Assembly (NCBI RefSeq): GCF_019311235.1
Contig: NZ_JAHWDF010000002.1
Location: 124,001-188,000 of the forward strand
Direction: 5' to 3'
DNA length: 64,000 bases
DNA from: Mesonia aestuariivivens
Lineage (GTDB): Bacteria; Bacteroidota; Bacteroidia; Flavobacteriales; Flavobacteriaceae
The notes under the pieces were generated by a model. The model did not search any database. It was not told the DNA's origin and saw only the letters and a program-made list of their open reading frames with translations. Positions 51,565 through 60,055 of this stretch are shown piece by piece. The position numbers and the translations under genes were made by a program. Positions within the stretch are counted from its first letter, which is position 1. The number at the start of each line of letters is the position of its first letter.

Positions 51565-53628
51565 ATGATAAAAGAAAATATACAGCCACCCAAAGCAAAA
51601 AAGATAGCTAAAGAGTTAAGTATGCACGGCGATACTAGAAACGATAACTATTTTTGGCTAAATGAACGTGAAAATCCAGAAGTTGTAAAATTTCTAGAAG
51701 ATGAAAATGATTATAATGAAAAGATGACGGCGCATACCAAACAATTTCAGGTTGATTTGTTTGAAGAAATGAAAAGTCGAATTAAAGAAGACGATTCGTC
51801 TGTGCCTTATAAATTAAATGGATATTGGTATTATATTCGTTTTGAAGTTGGGAAGGGGTATCCTATATACGTACGTAAGAAAGAAACCTTAGAAGCCGAA
51901 GAGCAAATTTTATTTGATTGTAATGAAATGGCAGAAGGTCATCCTTACTTTAAACTGAGTGGTTTGAGTGTAAGTCCAAATAATAAAATGATCAGTTTTG
52001 GGGTAGATACAGTGAGTAGAAGAAATTATACCATCCAGATTAAAAATTTAGAAACCAACGAAATTCTTCCTACAAAAATAGAAACCACTACCGGTGGCTC
52101 TACTTGGGCTAACGATAATAAAACACTTTTTTATACGCGCAAAGACGAAGAAACTTTACGCTCAGATAAGATTTATCAGCATATTTTAGGAGAAAATTCA
52201 GATGATGACATTTTGGTTTATCACGAAAAAGATGAAACCTTTAACACATTTGTGTACAAGTCGAAATCTAAAAAATACATCATTATTGGTTCTAGCAGTA
52301 CGATGAGTGATGAATATCAGATTTTAGATGCAGATAAACCTCGTGGTCAATTTAAAATGTTCCAAGAGCGAGTACGTGGGGTAGAATATGCTTTTTCTCA
52401 CTTTGAAGATCATTTTTACATCATCACCAACAAAGATGAAGCTCAGAATTTTAAGCTCATGAAAACTAGCTTAGATAAAACCACTTCAGAAAACTGGGAA
52501 GAAATTATACCGCATCGCGAAGATGTATTAATTGAAGATATGGATATCTTTAAAAATTATCTGGTTTTAGGAGAACGTTATAATGGCTTAAATAGAATTA
52601 GAATCATGAGTTGGGATAATCAAGAGGATTATTATTTGCCTTTTGATAATGAAACCTACACCGCATATACAGGAACCAATCCAGATTTTGATACCAATGT
52701 TTTGCGTTACGGTTATAACTCGTTAACCACGCCAGCTTCAGTGATCGATTTCAATATGAAAACGAAAGAAAGCGAAGTGATGAAAGAACAAGCGGTTCAA
52801 GATCCTAATTTTAACAAAGAGAATTATTTATCAGAACGTATTTGGGCAACGGCAGAAGATGGGACTCAAGTTCCAATTTCGTTGGTGTACAAAAAAGGAA
52901 TACAGCGTGATGGGAGTAATCCAGTTTTACAATATGCTTATGGAAGTTATGGCCATACTACAGATCCTTCATTTTCAACTTCAAGATTAAGTTTATTAGA
53001 TCGCGGATTTATTTTTGCTATCGCTCATATTAGAGGTGGAGAATATTTAGGAAGAAATTGGTATGAAAGCGGAAAAATGCTTTCTAAACGAAATACATTT
53101 ACAGATTTTATTGATTGTAGTAAGTATTTAATTGAACAAAAATTTACTTCACCTAAACATTTATACGCCATGGGAGGTTCTGCTGGCGGAATGCTAATGG
53201 GCGGGATTTTAAATATGGCGCCTCAATTATATAATGGAGTAATTGCTGCAGTTCCTTTTGTAGATGTGGTTACAACAATGCTAGATGATACTATTCCGCT
53301 AACTACTGGCGAGTACGATGAGTGGGGAAATCCTAATGAAAAAGAATACTATGAATATATGAAGTCGTATTCTCCTTATGATAATGTGGTGGCACAAGAT
53401 TATCCGAATATTTTGGTAACTACTGGTTTTCATGATTCTCAAGTACAATATTGGGAGCCTGCAAAATGGGTAGCTAAGTTGAGAGAATTTAAAACAGATC
53501 AAAACAAATTACTCTTTCATACCAATATGGATGCAGGTCACGGCGGAGCATCAGGTAGATTCGAAGCTTTAAAAGAAGTAGCTGAAGATTATGCCTTTAT
53601 ATTAGACTTAGAAGGAATAACTAAATAA
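51565..53628 (+). CDS. ptrB: S9-family peptidase, oligopeptidase B-like
   Basis: 687 residues, prolyl-oligopeptidase architecture: a seven-bladed beta-propeller N-terminal domain and a C-terminal alpha/beta hydrolase. The nucleophile is in MGGSAGGMLMG (about residue 537), the catalytic Asp in TTGFHDSQVQYWEP, and His in MDAGHGGASGR. The region RGGEYLGRNWYESGKM is typical of oligopeptidase B. It cleaves short peptides, usually after basic residues. No signal peptide is evident, so it is probably cytoplasmic. Confidence 0.93.
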   Translation: MIKENIQPPKAKKIAKELSMHGDTRNDNYFWLNERENPEVVKFLEDENDYNEKMTAHTKQFQVDLFEEMKSRIKEDDSSVPYKLNGYWYYIRFEVGKGYPIYVRKKETLEAEEQILFDCNEMAEGHPYFKLSGLSVSPNNKMISFGVDTVSRRNYTIQIKNLETNEILPTKIETTTGGSTWANDNKTLFYTRKDEETLRSDKIYQHILGENSDDDILVYHEKDETFNTFVYKSKSKKYIIIGSSSTMSDEYQILDADKPRGQFKMFQERVRGVEYAFSHFEDHFYIITNKDEAQNFKLMKTSLDKTTSENWEEIIPHREDVLIEDMDIFKNYLVLGERYNGLNRIRIMSWDNQEDYYLPFDNETYTAYTGTNPDFDTNVLRYGYNSLTTPASVIDFNMKTKESEVMKEQAVQDPNFNKENYLSERIWATAEDGTQVPISLVYKKGIQRDGSNPVLQYAYGSYGHTTDPSFSTSRLSLLDRGFIFAIAHIRGGEYLGRNWYESGKMLSKRNTFTDFIDCSKYLIEQKFTSPKHLYAMGGSAGGMLMGGILNMAPQLYNGVIAAVPFVDVVTTMLDDTIPLTTGEYDEWGNPNEKEYYEYMKSYSPYDNVVAQDYPNILVTTGFHDSQVQYWEPAKWVAKLREFKTDQNKLLFHTNMDAGHGGASGRFEALKEVAEDYAFILDLEGITK

Positions 53629-53643
53629 TTAAAAAAAATATTG

Positions 53644-53651
53644 TAAATTTG
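53644..53651 (+). promoter_or_regulatory. -7 promoter element for the cysteine-synthase-fold gene
   Basis: TAAATTTG followed by C is a full Bacteroidota -7 match, 70 bases before the ATG at 53721. A hairpin lies between the box and the start codon, so the message would have a structured leader. No clear -33. Confidence 0.5.
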
Positions 53652-53663
53652 CGATGTTTTTCG

Positions 53664-53696
53664 AAAATGTTTCCTGCTTCAAATGGAAACATTTTT
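53664..53696 (+). terminator. Terminator-like hairpin in the leader of the cysteine-synthase-fold gene
   Basis: An 11-base perfect stem AAAATGTTTCC (53664-53674) with GGAAACATTTT (53685-53695), ten-base loop, followed by T-rich bases. It may be the terminator of the preceding peptidase gene or an attenuator downstream of the putative promoter at 53644. Sequence alone cannot tell which. Confidence 0.7.
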
Positions 53697-53720
53697 ATAT
53701 GTTAACGAGAACTTCAATTT

Positions 53721-54761
53721 ATGAAAGAAGACTTAAAGGTTTATAATGATGTATTGCAACTCATAGGTGATACGCCACTTATAAAGCTCAATAAAATAAC
53801 TAAAGAATTAGAAGGAAATTATTTTGCAAAAGTAGAAGCCTTCAACCCAGGACACTCTTCTAAAGATAGAATAGCTATTCATATTATTGAAGAAGCAGAG
53901 CGAAAAGGAATTTTAAAACCTGGTAGTACAATTATAGAAACCACTTCAGGAAACACGGGTTTCAGTATCGCTATGGTAAGTGCTATTAAGGGTTATGAGT
54001 GTATTTTGGCTGTGAGCTCAAAATCTTCAGTAGATAAAATAGATATGCTGAAAACAATGGGCGCTAAAGTTTATGTTTGCCCTGCTAATGTTGCTCCAGA
54101 TGATCCTCGTTCTTATTATGAAGTAGCTAAAAGGTTACATCGTGAAATGAAAGATTCTGTGTATATTAATCAGTACTTTAACGAGCTAAATATGAATGCT
54201 CATTATAGAAGTACCGGGCCAGAAATTTGGAAACAAACAGAAGGAAAAATAACACATTTAGTAGTTTGTAGTGGTACGGGAGGTACAATTTCTGGTACCG
54301 CAAAATACTTAAAAGAACAAAATCCTGACATTAAAGTTATTGGTATAGATGCTTATGGTTCTGTTTTAAAAAAATATCACGAAACCAGAGAGTTAGATCC
54401 AGAAGAAATTTATCCTTACAGAATAGAAGGTTTAGGTAAAAATCTAATTCCTACTGCTACAGATTTTGATGTTATCGATAAGTTTATAAAAGTTACCGAT
54501 GAAGCTGCTGCACATACAGCCAGGTATATTTCTAGAACAGAAGGTTTATTTGTAGGTTATACAAGCGGAGCCGTTTTTCAGGGAGTTAAGCAATTAGAAG
54601 AACAAGGAGAATTTAATGAAAATAGTAATGTAGTCATGATTTTTCCAGATCATGGTTCACGTTATATGAGTAAAATATATAGTGATGATTGGATGCGTGA
54701 GCAAGGTTTTTCAGATAGCGAAAACAATGTAGATGCTGAGAAAATTGAGTTTATCAAATAA
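53721..54761 (+). CDS. PLP-dependent cysteine-synthase-fold enzyme, probable cysteate synthase
   Basis: 346 residues of fold type II (cysteine synthase/CBS). PLP Lys48 lies in [14 protein letters not shown], where the usual GGSVKDR is GHSSKDR. Asn-loop TTSGNTGFS (about 74-82) and phosphate loop SGTGGTISG (184-192) are present. The C-terminal extension has [17 protein letters not shown], as in cystathionine beta-synthase catalytic domains. It is followed by an alpha-oxoamine synthase. Enzymes of this fold make cysteate from O-phosphoserine and sulfite in sulfonolipid-producing Bacteroidota, so I favour that role over ordinary cysteine synthesis. The assignment is inference from context and motif changes. 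Confidence 0.72.
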   Translation: MKEDLKVYNDVLQLIGDTPLIKLNKITKELEGNYFAKVEAFNPGHSSKDRIAIHIIEEAERKGILKPGSTIIETTSGNTGFSIAMVSAIKGYECILAVSSKSSVDKIDMLKTMGAKVYVCPANVAPDDPRSYYEVAKRLHREMKDSVYINQYFNELNMNAHYRSTGPEIWKQTEGKITHLVVCSGTGGTISGTAKYLKEQNPDIKVIGIDAYGSVLKKYHETRELDPEEIYPYRIEGLGKNLIPTATDFDVIDKFIKVTDEAAAHTARYISRTEGLFVGYTSGAVFQGVKQLEEQGEFNENSNVVMIFPDHGSRYMSKIYSDDWMREQGFSDSENNVDAEKIEFIK

Positions 54762-54780
54762 TTTCATAATAAGTGGTAAA

Positions 54781-54815
54781 AAACACCTTAAATTAAACTT
54801 TAAGGTGTTTTTTTT
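54781..54815 (+). terminator. Intrinsic terminator after the cysteine-synthase-fold gene
   Basis: Stem AAACACCTTAAA (54781-54792) with TTTAAGGTGTTT (54799-54810), six-base loop, then a T-run. It lies between the two PLP enzyme genes, so they may not be strictly one transcript. Confidence 0.85.
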
Positions 54816-54871
54816 TATCTAAAAATTGCATATTTCTTACTTAGACCTCACGTTTTCACGTTAAAAAATTA

Positions 54872-54879
54872 TATTTTTG
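54872..54879 (+). promoter_or_regulatory. -7 promoter element for the oxoamine synthase gene
   Basis: TATTTTTG followed by C matches TAnnTTTG, 26 bases before the ATG at 54905. It lies just downstream of two direct copies of CACGTT (around 54849-54862). No clear -33 element. Confidence 0.5.
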
Positions 54880-54904
54880 CAACCTGGTTGAAATTTAAAA
54901 TCAT

Positions 54905-56164
54905 ATGAGAGATTTATTTGAAAAAATATATAGAGATAAAGGTCCATTAGGGAAATGGGCAGATCAAGCAGAAGGATATTTTGTATTTCCAAAGCTTGAA
55001 GGAGAGATTAGCAACCGCATGAAATTTCAGGGCAAAGAAGTAATTACCTGGAGTGTGAATGATTATTTAGGTTTAGCAAATCATCCAGAAGTTAGAAAAG
55101 TAGATGCAGAAGCAGGAAAAAAATATGGTTCTGCTTACCCTATGGGAGCTCGTATGATGAGTGGTCATACAGAACTTCATGAAAAACTTCAAGATGAATT
55201 AGCAGAATTTGTACATAAAGACGCTGCTTATTTATTAAACTTTGGTTACCAAGGTATGGTTTCTACTATTGATGCATTAGTAGGTAAAGATGATGTTATT
55301 GTTTATGATGTAGATGCTCATGCCTGTATTATAGATGGCGTACGTTTACACTTAGGAAAGCGTTTTACTTATAAGCACAATGATGTTGCAAGTATTGAAA
55401 AAAACCTAGAAAGAGCTACAAAAATTGCCGAACAAACTGGAGGAGGAATTCTTTTGATTTCTGAAGGAGTTTTCGGGATGCGTGGTGAACAAGGAAAGTT
55501 AAAAGAAATAGTTAAACTTAAAGAGAGGTTCAACTTTAGGTTATTTGTTGATGATGCTCATGGTTTTGGAACTTTAGGTAAAACTGGTGCTGGTGCTGGT
55601 GAAGAACAAGGCGTTCAAGACGATATAGACGTTTATTTTGCTACTTTTGCAAAATCTATGGCTAGTACAGGTGCATTCATTGCAGCAGATCAAGAAGTGA
55701 TAGATTATTTAAAATATAATTTACGCTCTCAAATGTTTGCTAAATCATTGCAAATGCAATTGGTTGAAGGTGCGCTTAAACGTTTAGATATGTTGCGTTC
55801 TATGCCTGAGTTAAAAGAAAAACTTTGGGAGAATGTAAATGCACTTCAAAACGGATTAAAAGATAAAGGCTTTGATATTGGTACAACACAAAGTTGTGTA
55901 ACTCCGGTTTACTTAAAAGGAAGTATTCCTGAAGCAATGGCATTGGTGAAAGACTTACGTGAAAATTACGGTGTATTTTGTTCTATTGTAGTTTATCCGG
56001 TAATACCTAAAGGCTTAATTTTATTAAGAATGATACCTACAGCCTCTCATACCTTACAAGATATTGAAGAAACATTAGAGGCTTTTTCAGCGATTAGAGA
56101 ACGTTTAGAAAACGGAACTTATAAGCGCTTATCTGCAGCAGTAATGCAAGGAATGAAAGAATAA
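54905..56164 (+). CDS. Alpha-oxoamine synthase, probable cysteate fatty-acyltransferase or serine palmitoyltransferase
   Basis: 419 residues of fold type I. PLP Lys250 is in YFATFAKSMASTGAF, Asp/His cofactor contacts in FVDDAHGFGT (214-223), and the N-terminal part has WSVNDYLGLANHPEV. The family includes serine palmitoyltransferase, 2-amino-3-ketobutyrate CoA ligase and 8-amino-7-oxononanoate synthase. The N-terminal extension before NDYLGL (about 50 residues) and the Bacteroidota context are like SPT and the cysteate-acylating enzyme of capnine synthesis. Since the preceding gene is a cysteate-synthase candidate, I favour acylation of cysteate. No kbl-type tdh partner gene is nearby. Confidence 0.85.
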   Translation: MRDLFEKIYRDKGPLGKWADQAEGYFVFPKLEGEISNRMKFQGKEVITWSVNDYLGLANHPEVRKVDAEAGKKYGSAYPMGARMMSGHTELHEKLQDELAEFVHKDAAYLLNFGYQGMVSTIDALVGKDDVIVYDVDAHACIIDGVRLHLGKRFTYKHNDVASIEKNLERATKIAEQTGGGILLISEGVFGMRGEQGKLKEIVKLKERFNFRLFVDDAHGFGTLGKTGAGAGEEQGVQDDIDVYFATFAKSMASTGAFIAADQEVIDYLKYNLRSQMFAKSLQMQLVEGALKRLDMLRSMPELKEKLWENVNALQNGLKDKGFDIGTTQSCVTPVYLKGSIPEAMALVKDLRENYGVFCSIVVYPVIPKGLILLRMIPTASHTLQDIEETLEAFSAIRERLENGTYKRLSAAVMQGMKE

Positions 56165-56183
56165 AAAATTTATTTATAAAATT

Positions 56184-56217
56184 AAAAAACCGCTATTTAA
56201 ATGATAGCGGTTTTTTT
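56184..56217. terminator. Bidirectional intrinsic terminator
   Basis: Stem AACCGCTAT with ATAGCGGTT (core), extended by A-run and T-run. It lies between the oxoamine synthase gene and the convergent outer-membrane protein gene. Confidence 0.9.
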
Positions 56218-56236
56218 ATGAAATTATCTAAGGTTA

Positions 56237-57196
56237 TTATTCTAAAATTTCTTTAGTAGAGTTCTCCTTTTGTTGTTGTTTAGCTTTTTTCTGTTTTTGT
56301 TTATCTAAGTCCTCCATAATATATTCATCGGTACTGTGCATATCAATTCTGTAAGAAACTCCTAAAGCTACTTGCCAGCGTGAGGGTGTATCTCTAAAAT
56401 TTACCAAACCAGAAATATCTACTTGAAAATCTTTATTAAATAGATAAGCAGCACCTAACCGACCAATATCATCACTGTAAAAATCACTTTTAATAATTTG
56501 TGCTTCAGCAAAAAAAGAAAGTTCTCTGGTGTAAGCGTGAGTTAATGTGAATATACCAGAATAAGAAGGATAATCGTTAGTGAATTTATCACCAATAAAA
56601 TTCATAACAAATACCCATCGTCCTAAATTGTGTTGAGTAATTAAAGCTACTTGAGGTGAGATTCCATCATTTCCTGGAGCTATAAATGTATTGTCACTAT
56701 CTAATAATAAATTAGCTCCTGCATATATAGAAACCGCAGGTATTAAATCTCTCCATTGAAAAGAATTATTAGCTTTCCAGCTATACAAATTTGGACCTTC
56801 TAACATTCTTTTACGATGAGGGTCATAAATCAAGTATTTAGCACCAAGCGTATTACTTTCAAAATTACTATATTTATTTTCTACAGAATTTCCAGCAACT
56901 ATATATTGCTGATTTGCACTTAAAAAAGAACCTCTTAAATTTACTTCTAAGCGCTCATTAAAAAAACCATAGCGAAGCTCATAATCTAGGCCCCATAAAT
57001 CTGTATTTGTGTTTAAAAGGTCATGCTTATCTTTGCCTAATCTTAAACCACCTTCAGCTTGTAAAACACCAGTTCCTACAGCAAAAGCTCCTTGAGATCT
57101 GCCTGGTCTGTTAGAATTAATAGTTTCGGTGTATTGAGAAAAAATAAATTGAGAAGTTAAAAGAAAGCTAATAGCTAAGAATGATTTCATCTTCAT
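56237..57196 (-). CDS. Outer-membrane beta-barrel protein of the phenol-degradation MetA-like family
   Basis: 319 residues with a signal peptide (ending FIFSQ). The repeating alternation of beta-strands with tight turns, and the segment INSNRPGRSQGAFAVGTGVLQAEGG near the N-terminus (shown in part as NRPGRSQGAFAVGTGVLQA), match the transporter family annotated as putative MetA-pathway of phenol degradation. A barrel of this kind would sit in the outer membrane. The C-terminal 30 residues are Lys/Gln-rich (KQKQKKAKQQQKENS) and probably periplasmic. Substrate unknown; it has no functional link to the PLP enzymes upstream. Confidence 0.82.
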   Translation of the reverse strand: MKMKSFLAISFLLTSQFIFSQYTETINSNRPGRSQGAFAVGTGVLQAEGGLRLGKDKHDLLNTNTDLWGLDYELRYGFFNERLEVNLRGSFLSANQQYIVAGNSVENKYSNFESNTLGAKYLIYDPHRKRMLEGPNLYSWKANNSFQWRDLIPAVSIYAGANLLLDSDNTFIAPGNDGISPQVALITQHNLGRWVFVMNFIGDKFTNDYPSYSGIFTLTHAYTRELSFFAEAQIIKSDFYSDDIGRLGAAYLFNKDFQVDISGLVNFRDTPSRWQVALGVSYRIDMHSTDEYIMEDLDKQKQKKAKQQQKENSTKEILE

Positions 57197-57212
57197 AAAG
57201 TATGGTTTTATT

Positions 57213-57284
57213 CAAATATAGAATAGTTTTTAGTAATTTTTATGGCTATTCATAAGTTTTTAATAGTAGTAATTAATAGTTTTG
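57213..57284. promoter_or_regulatory. Divergent -7 promoter elements for the outer-membrane barrel (minus) and DUF4834 (plus)
   Basis: Minus-strand TATATTTG at 57220-57213, 17 bases before the ATG at 57196; plus-strand TAGTTTTG at 57277-57284, 15 bases before the ATG at 57299. The plus box supports choosing 57299, rather than the earlier in-frame start at 57242, for DUF4834. Confidence 0.5.
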
Positions 57285-57298
57285 TAGAAAAAAGAATT

Positions 57299-57580
57299 AT
57301 GCAAGAAGCATCTTTAGTAGGTTTATTTAAAACCATACTGATTATATTACTAATATATTTTGGATTGAAGATTATTTTTAAATGGTTTGGGCCTTTAATC
57401 TTAAAGTATTTTATGAAAAAAGTAGGAGAGAAAGCTTTTAAAGGCTTTACTCAAAATGGTGGTTTTACTGACCAAAGAGAACAAGAATCTAAGGCTGATC
57501 ATATTGGTAAAAGTTCAACTAAAACTAAAGAAAAAAAGAAACCCGTAGGCGAGTATATCGATTACGAAGAAATTGATTAA
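57299..57580 (+). CDS. DUF4834 family protein
   Basis: 93 residues from MQEASLVGLFKTILIILLIY. An ATG at 57242 would add 19 residues upstream of the promoter-like box and is unlikely. One membrane helix (about 8-30, FKTILIILLIYFGLKIIFKW), then a polar tail containing FTQNGGFTDQREQES and a Lys-rich stretch, ending EYIDYEEID. DUF4834 proteins are short, Bacteroidota-specific and uncharacterised; they commonly sit beside YfhO genes as here, 37 bases before one. Confidence 0.85.
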   Translation: MQEASLVGLFKTILIILLIYFGLKIIFKWFGPLILKYFMKKVGEKAFKGFTQNGGFTDQREQESKADHIGKSSTKTKEKKKPVGEYIDYEEID

Positions 57581-57616
57581 ATTTCCATTTTTCTTATTCA
57601 ATAGAAGTAAATCTAT

Positions 57617-60043
57617 ATGTCCATAAATTTTAGAAAGATTGTCCCGCACTTATTAGTCATTGTGGGGTTTATTGTTGCTGCTTTAGCTTATTTTAATCCG
57701 GTTTTACAGGGGAAAGTAATTTTTCAAAGTGATATTACTCAATATATTGGGATGTCTCACCAAAATAAAGAGTTTAAAGAAGATGCAGGTGAAGAAAGTT
57801 ATTGGACAGATGCTGCTTTTGGCGGAATGCCAACTTACCAATTGGGGGCAGATTATCCTTATAATTATATTAAGCAGCTAGACAGAACATTACGGTTTTT
57901 ACCGCGTCCAGCAGATTATTTGTTTTTATATTTTATAGGGATTTATATTTTATTTCTTTGCTTAAAAATAGATTATAAACTTGCCGCTTTGGGAGCTTTA
58001 GCTTTCGGATTTTCAACTTATTTAGTTATAATTTTAGGAGTAGGGCACAATGCTAAAGCGCATGCAATTGCTTATATGCCTATAGTTTTAGCCGGAATCA
58101 TTCTTACATTTAGGCAAAAATACTTGTGGGGTGGTATTCTATTCACATTAGCAATGGCACTAGAAATTAATACGAATCACTTTCAAATGACGTATTATTT
58201 GTTGCTTTTAGTCGTGGTTTTAGGAATCGCTTATTTTATTGATTTCTTTCAGAAGAAAAAAATAAAACAATATTTTGTAGCTATAGCAGTAATGTTGGCT
58301 GGGGTGATTATCGCTATAGGAACAAATGCGACCAATATTCTAGCCACAAAAGAATATGCAGATTTTAGTACGCGTGGCGATACAGGATTGAGTATTACTC
58401 CAAACGGCGAACAACAAGAAAACACAAATGGACTTTCATATGATTATATTACTGAATATAGTTATGGAATAGCCGAGACTTTCAATTTATTTATCCCACG
58501 TTTTATGGGAGGTTCTAGTTCAGAAAAATTAGGAGAAGATTCTGAGCTTTATAATGAATTACTAAAAATAGGAGCCAGCCCGCAGCAAGCATTGAGTTTT
58601 GCAGATTCTGCACCTACGTATTGGGGAAACCAAACTTTTATTGGTGCTCCGGCCTATATTGGTGCTGTAGTGATATTTCTTTTTGTACTTGCTTTGTATT
58701 TAGTAAAAGGAAGATTTAAATGGTGGATTGTAGGCGGTTCTATTTTAGCCTTATTGCTTTCTTGGGGCGATAATTTAGCGCCACTTACCAAGTTTTTTAT
58801 TAATTACGTTCCATTATACAATAAGTTTAGAGCGGTTTCTTCTATTCAAGTGATTTTAGAGTTATGCTTGCCGTTAATGGCCGTTTGTGGACTTTCAAAA
58901 TTCTTTGGCGAAAAACGTACACAACAAGAAAAAGAACACGCTTTAAAATGGGCAGCCATGATCACTGGAGGTTTAGCTCTTTTATTTCTGGTGTCAAAAT
59001 CAGTGTTCTTCGATTTTGTCGGGAATCAAGACCGACAGTATTTACAACAATTAGGACAAAGTTTTGTACGAGCCTTAAGAGAAGATCGGAAAGCTATTTT
59101 TAATACCGATACGATTAGAAGTTTAATATTTGTGGCCTTAGCTGCTGGGCTTATTTGGGCTTATTTAAAAAATAAAGTCAATAAAAGTTTAACTATTGGT
59201 GCACTCGCTTTATTAATTGTGGTAGATTTAGTTGGCGTAGATCGTCGTTATGTAAATAATGAAGATTTTGTACAAGAGCATCAAATGAAAAAACCTTTTC
59301 AAGCCAATGCAGCAGATTTAGAGATATTAAAAGATGAAGGCCATTATCGTGTATTAGATTTTTCTGGAAGTCCGCTAAACTCTTCCAGAGCTTCCTACTT
59401 TCATCATTCTTTAGGTGGTTATCATGCAGCAAAACCGGGTAGAATTCAAGAGTTGTTCGATTTTTATATTTATGATGCTAATCAGCAAGTATTAAATATG
59501 CTGAATACGAAATACATTATTTTATCCAATCAAGGTGAAATAATGGCGCAACCTAATCCGCAAACTAATGGAAACGCTTGGTTTGTTAATGATGTGAAAT
59601 TTGTAACAAATGCTAATCAAGAAATTTTAGCTTTAGACAGTTTAAATACCAAACAAACGGCAGTTGTTAATAAAAAGTTTTCAGCAGAAATTCCGCAGCA
59701 AGAATTTGCAACAGATTCTACGGCTCAAATTCAATTGAAATCTTATCAACCTAATCAATTGGTATATTCATATTCAACTCAAAAAGAACGCTTAGCTTTA
59801 TTTTCTGAAATTTATTATCCGCACGGATGGAAAGCTTATGTAGAAGGTAAAGAAATTTCTATTCTTCAGGCAGATTATGTGCTTAGAGCAGCAATTTTAC
59901 CAGCAGGTAGTCATGAAATTACGTTTAAATTTGAACCAGAAGTGATTAAAACCGGAAGCAAAATTACGATAGCCAGTGGTGTTATTTTGTCAATATTATT
60001 ATTGGGAGGATTAGTGGTAACTTTTAGAAAAAAATTGGCTTAA
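57617..60043 (+). CDS. YfhO family membrane protein
   Basis: 808 residues with about twelve to fourteen predicted helices (for example LLVIVGFIVAALAYFNPVLQ near the start, FAFGFSTYLVIILGVGHNAKAHA-like region, here shown as FSTYLVIILGVGHNAKAHA, and VAIAVMLAGVIIAIGTNATN). The N-terminal periplasmic segment and the C-terminal soluble domain, with VLDFSGSPLNSSRASYFHHS, are typical of YfhO. These are GT-C-like membrane proteins proposed to transfer sugars to lipid-linked or wall polymers. It heads a three-gene group with a glycosyltransferase and a flippase. Confidence 0.9.
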   Translation: MSINFRKIVPHLLVIVGFIVAALAYFNPVLQGKVIFQSDITQYIGMSHQNKEFKEDAGEESYWTDAAFGGMPTYQLGADYPYNYIKQLDRTLRFLPRPADYLFLYFIGIYILFLCLKIDYKLAALGALAFGFSTYLVIILGVGHNAKAHAIAYMPIVLAGIILTFRQKYLWGGILFTLAMALEINTNHFQMTYYLLLLVVVLGIAYFIDFFQKKKIKQYFVAIAVMLAGVIIAIGTNATNILATKEYADFSTRGDTGLSITPNGEQQENTNGLSYDYITEYSYGIAETFNLFIPRFMGGSSSEKLGEDSELYNELLKIGASPQQALSFADSAPTYWGNQTFIGAPAYIGAVVIFLFVLALYLVKGRFKWWIVGGSILALLLSWGDNLAPLTKFFINYVPLYNKFRAVSSIQVILELCLPLMAVCGLSKFFGEKRTQQEKEHALKWAAMITGGLALLFLVSKSVFFDFVGNQDRQYLQQLGQSFVRALREDRKAIFNTDTIRSLIFVALAAGLIWAYLKNKVNKSLTIGALALLIVVDLVGVDRRYVNNEDFVQEHQMKKPFQANAADLEILKDEGHYRVLDFSGSPLNSSRASYFHHSLGGYHAAKPGRIQELFDFYIYDANQQVLNMLNTKYIILSNQGEIMAQPNPQTNGNAWFVNDVKFVTNANQEILALDSLNTKQTAVVNKKFSAEIPQQEFATDSTAQIQLKSYQPNQLVYSYSTQKERLALFSEIYYPHGWKAYVEGKEISILQADYVLRAAILPAGSHEITFKFEPEVIKTGSKITIASGVILSILLLGGLVVTFRKKLA

Positions 60044-60055
60044 ACAGATTTTGCG

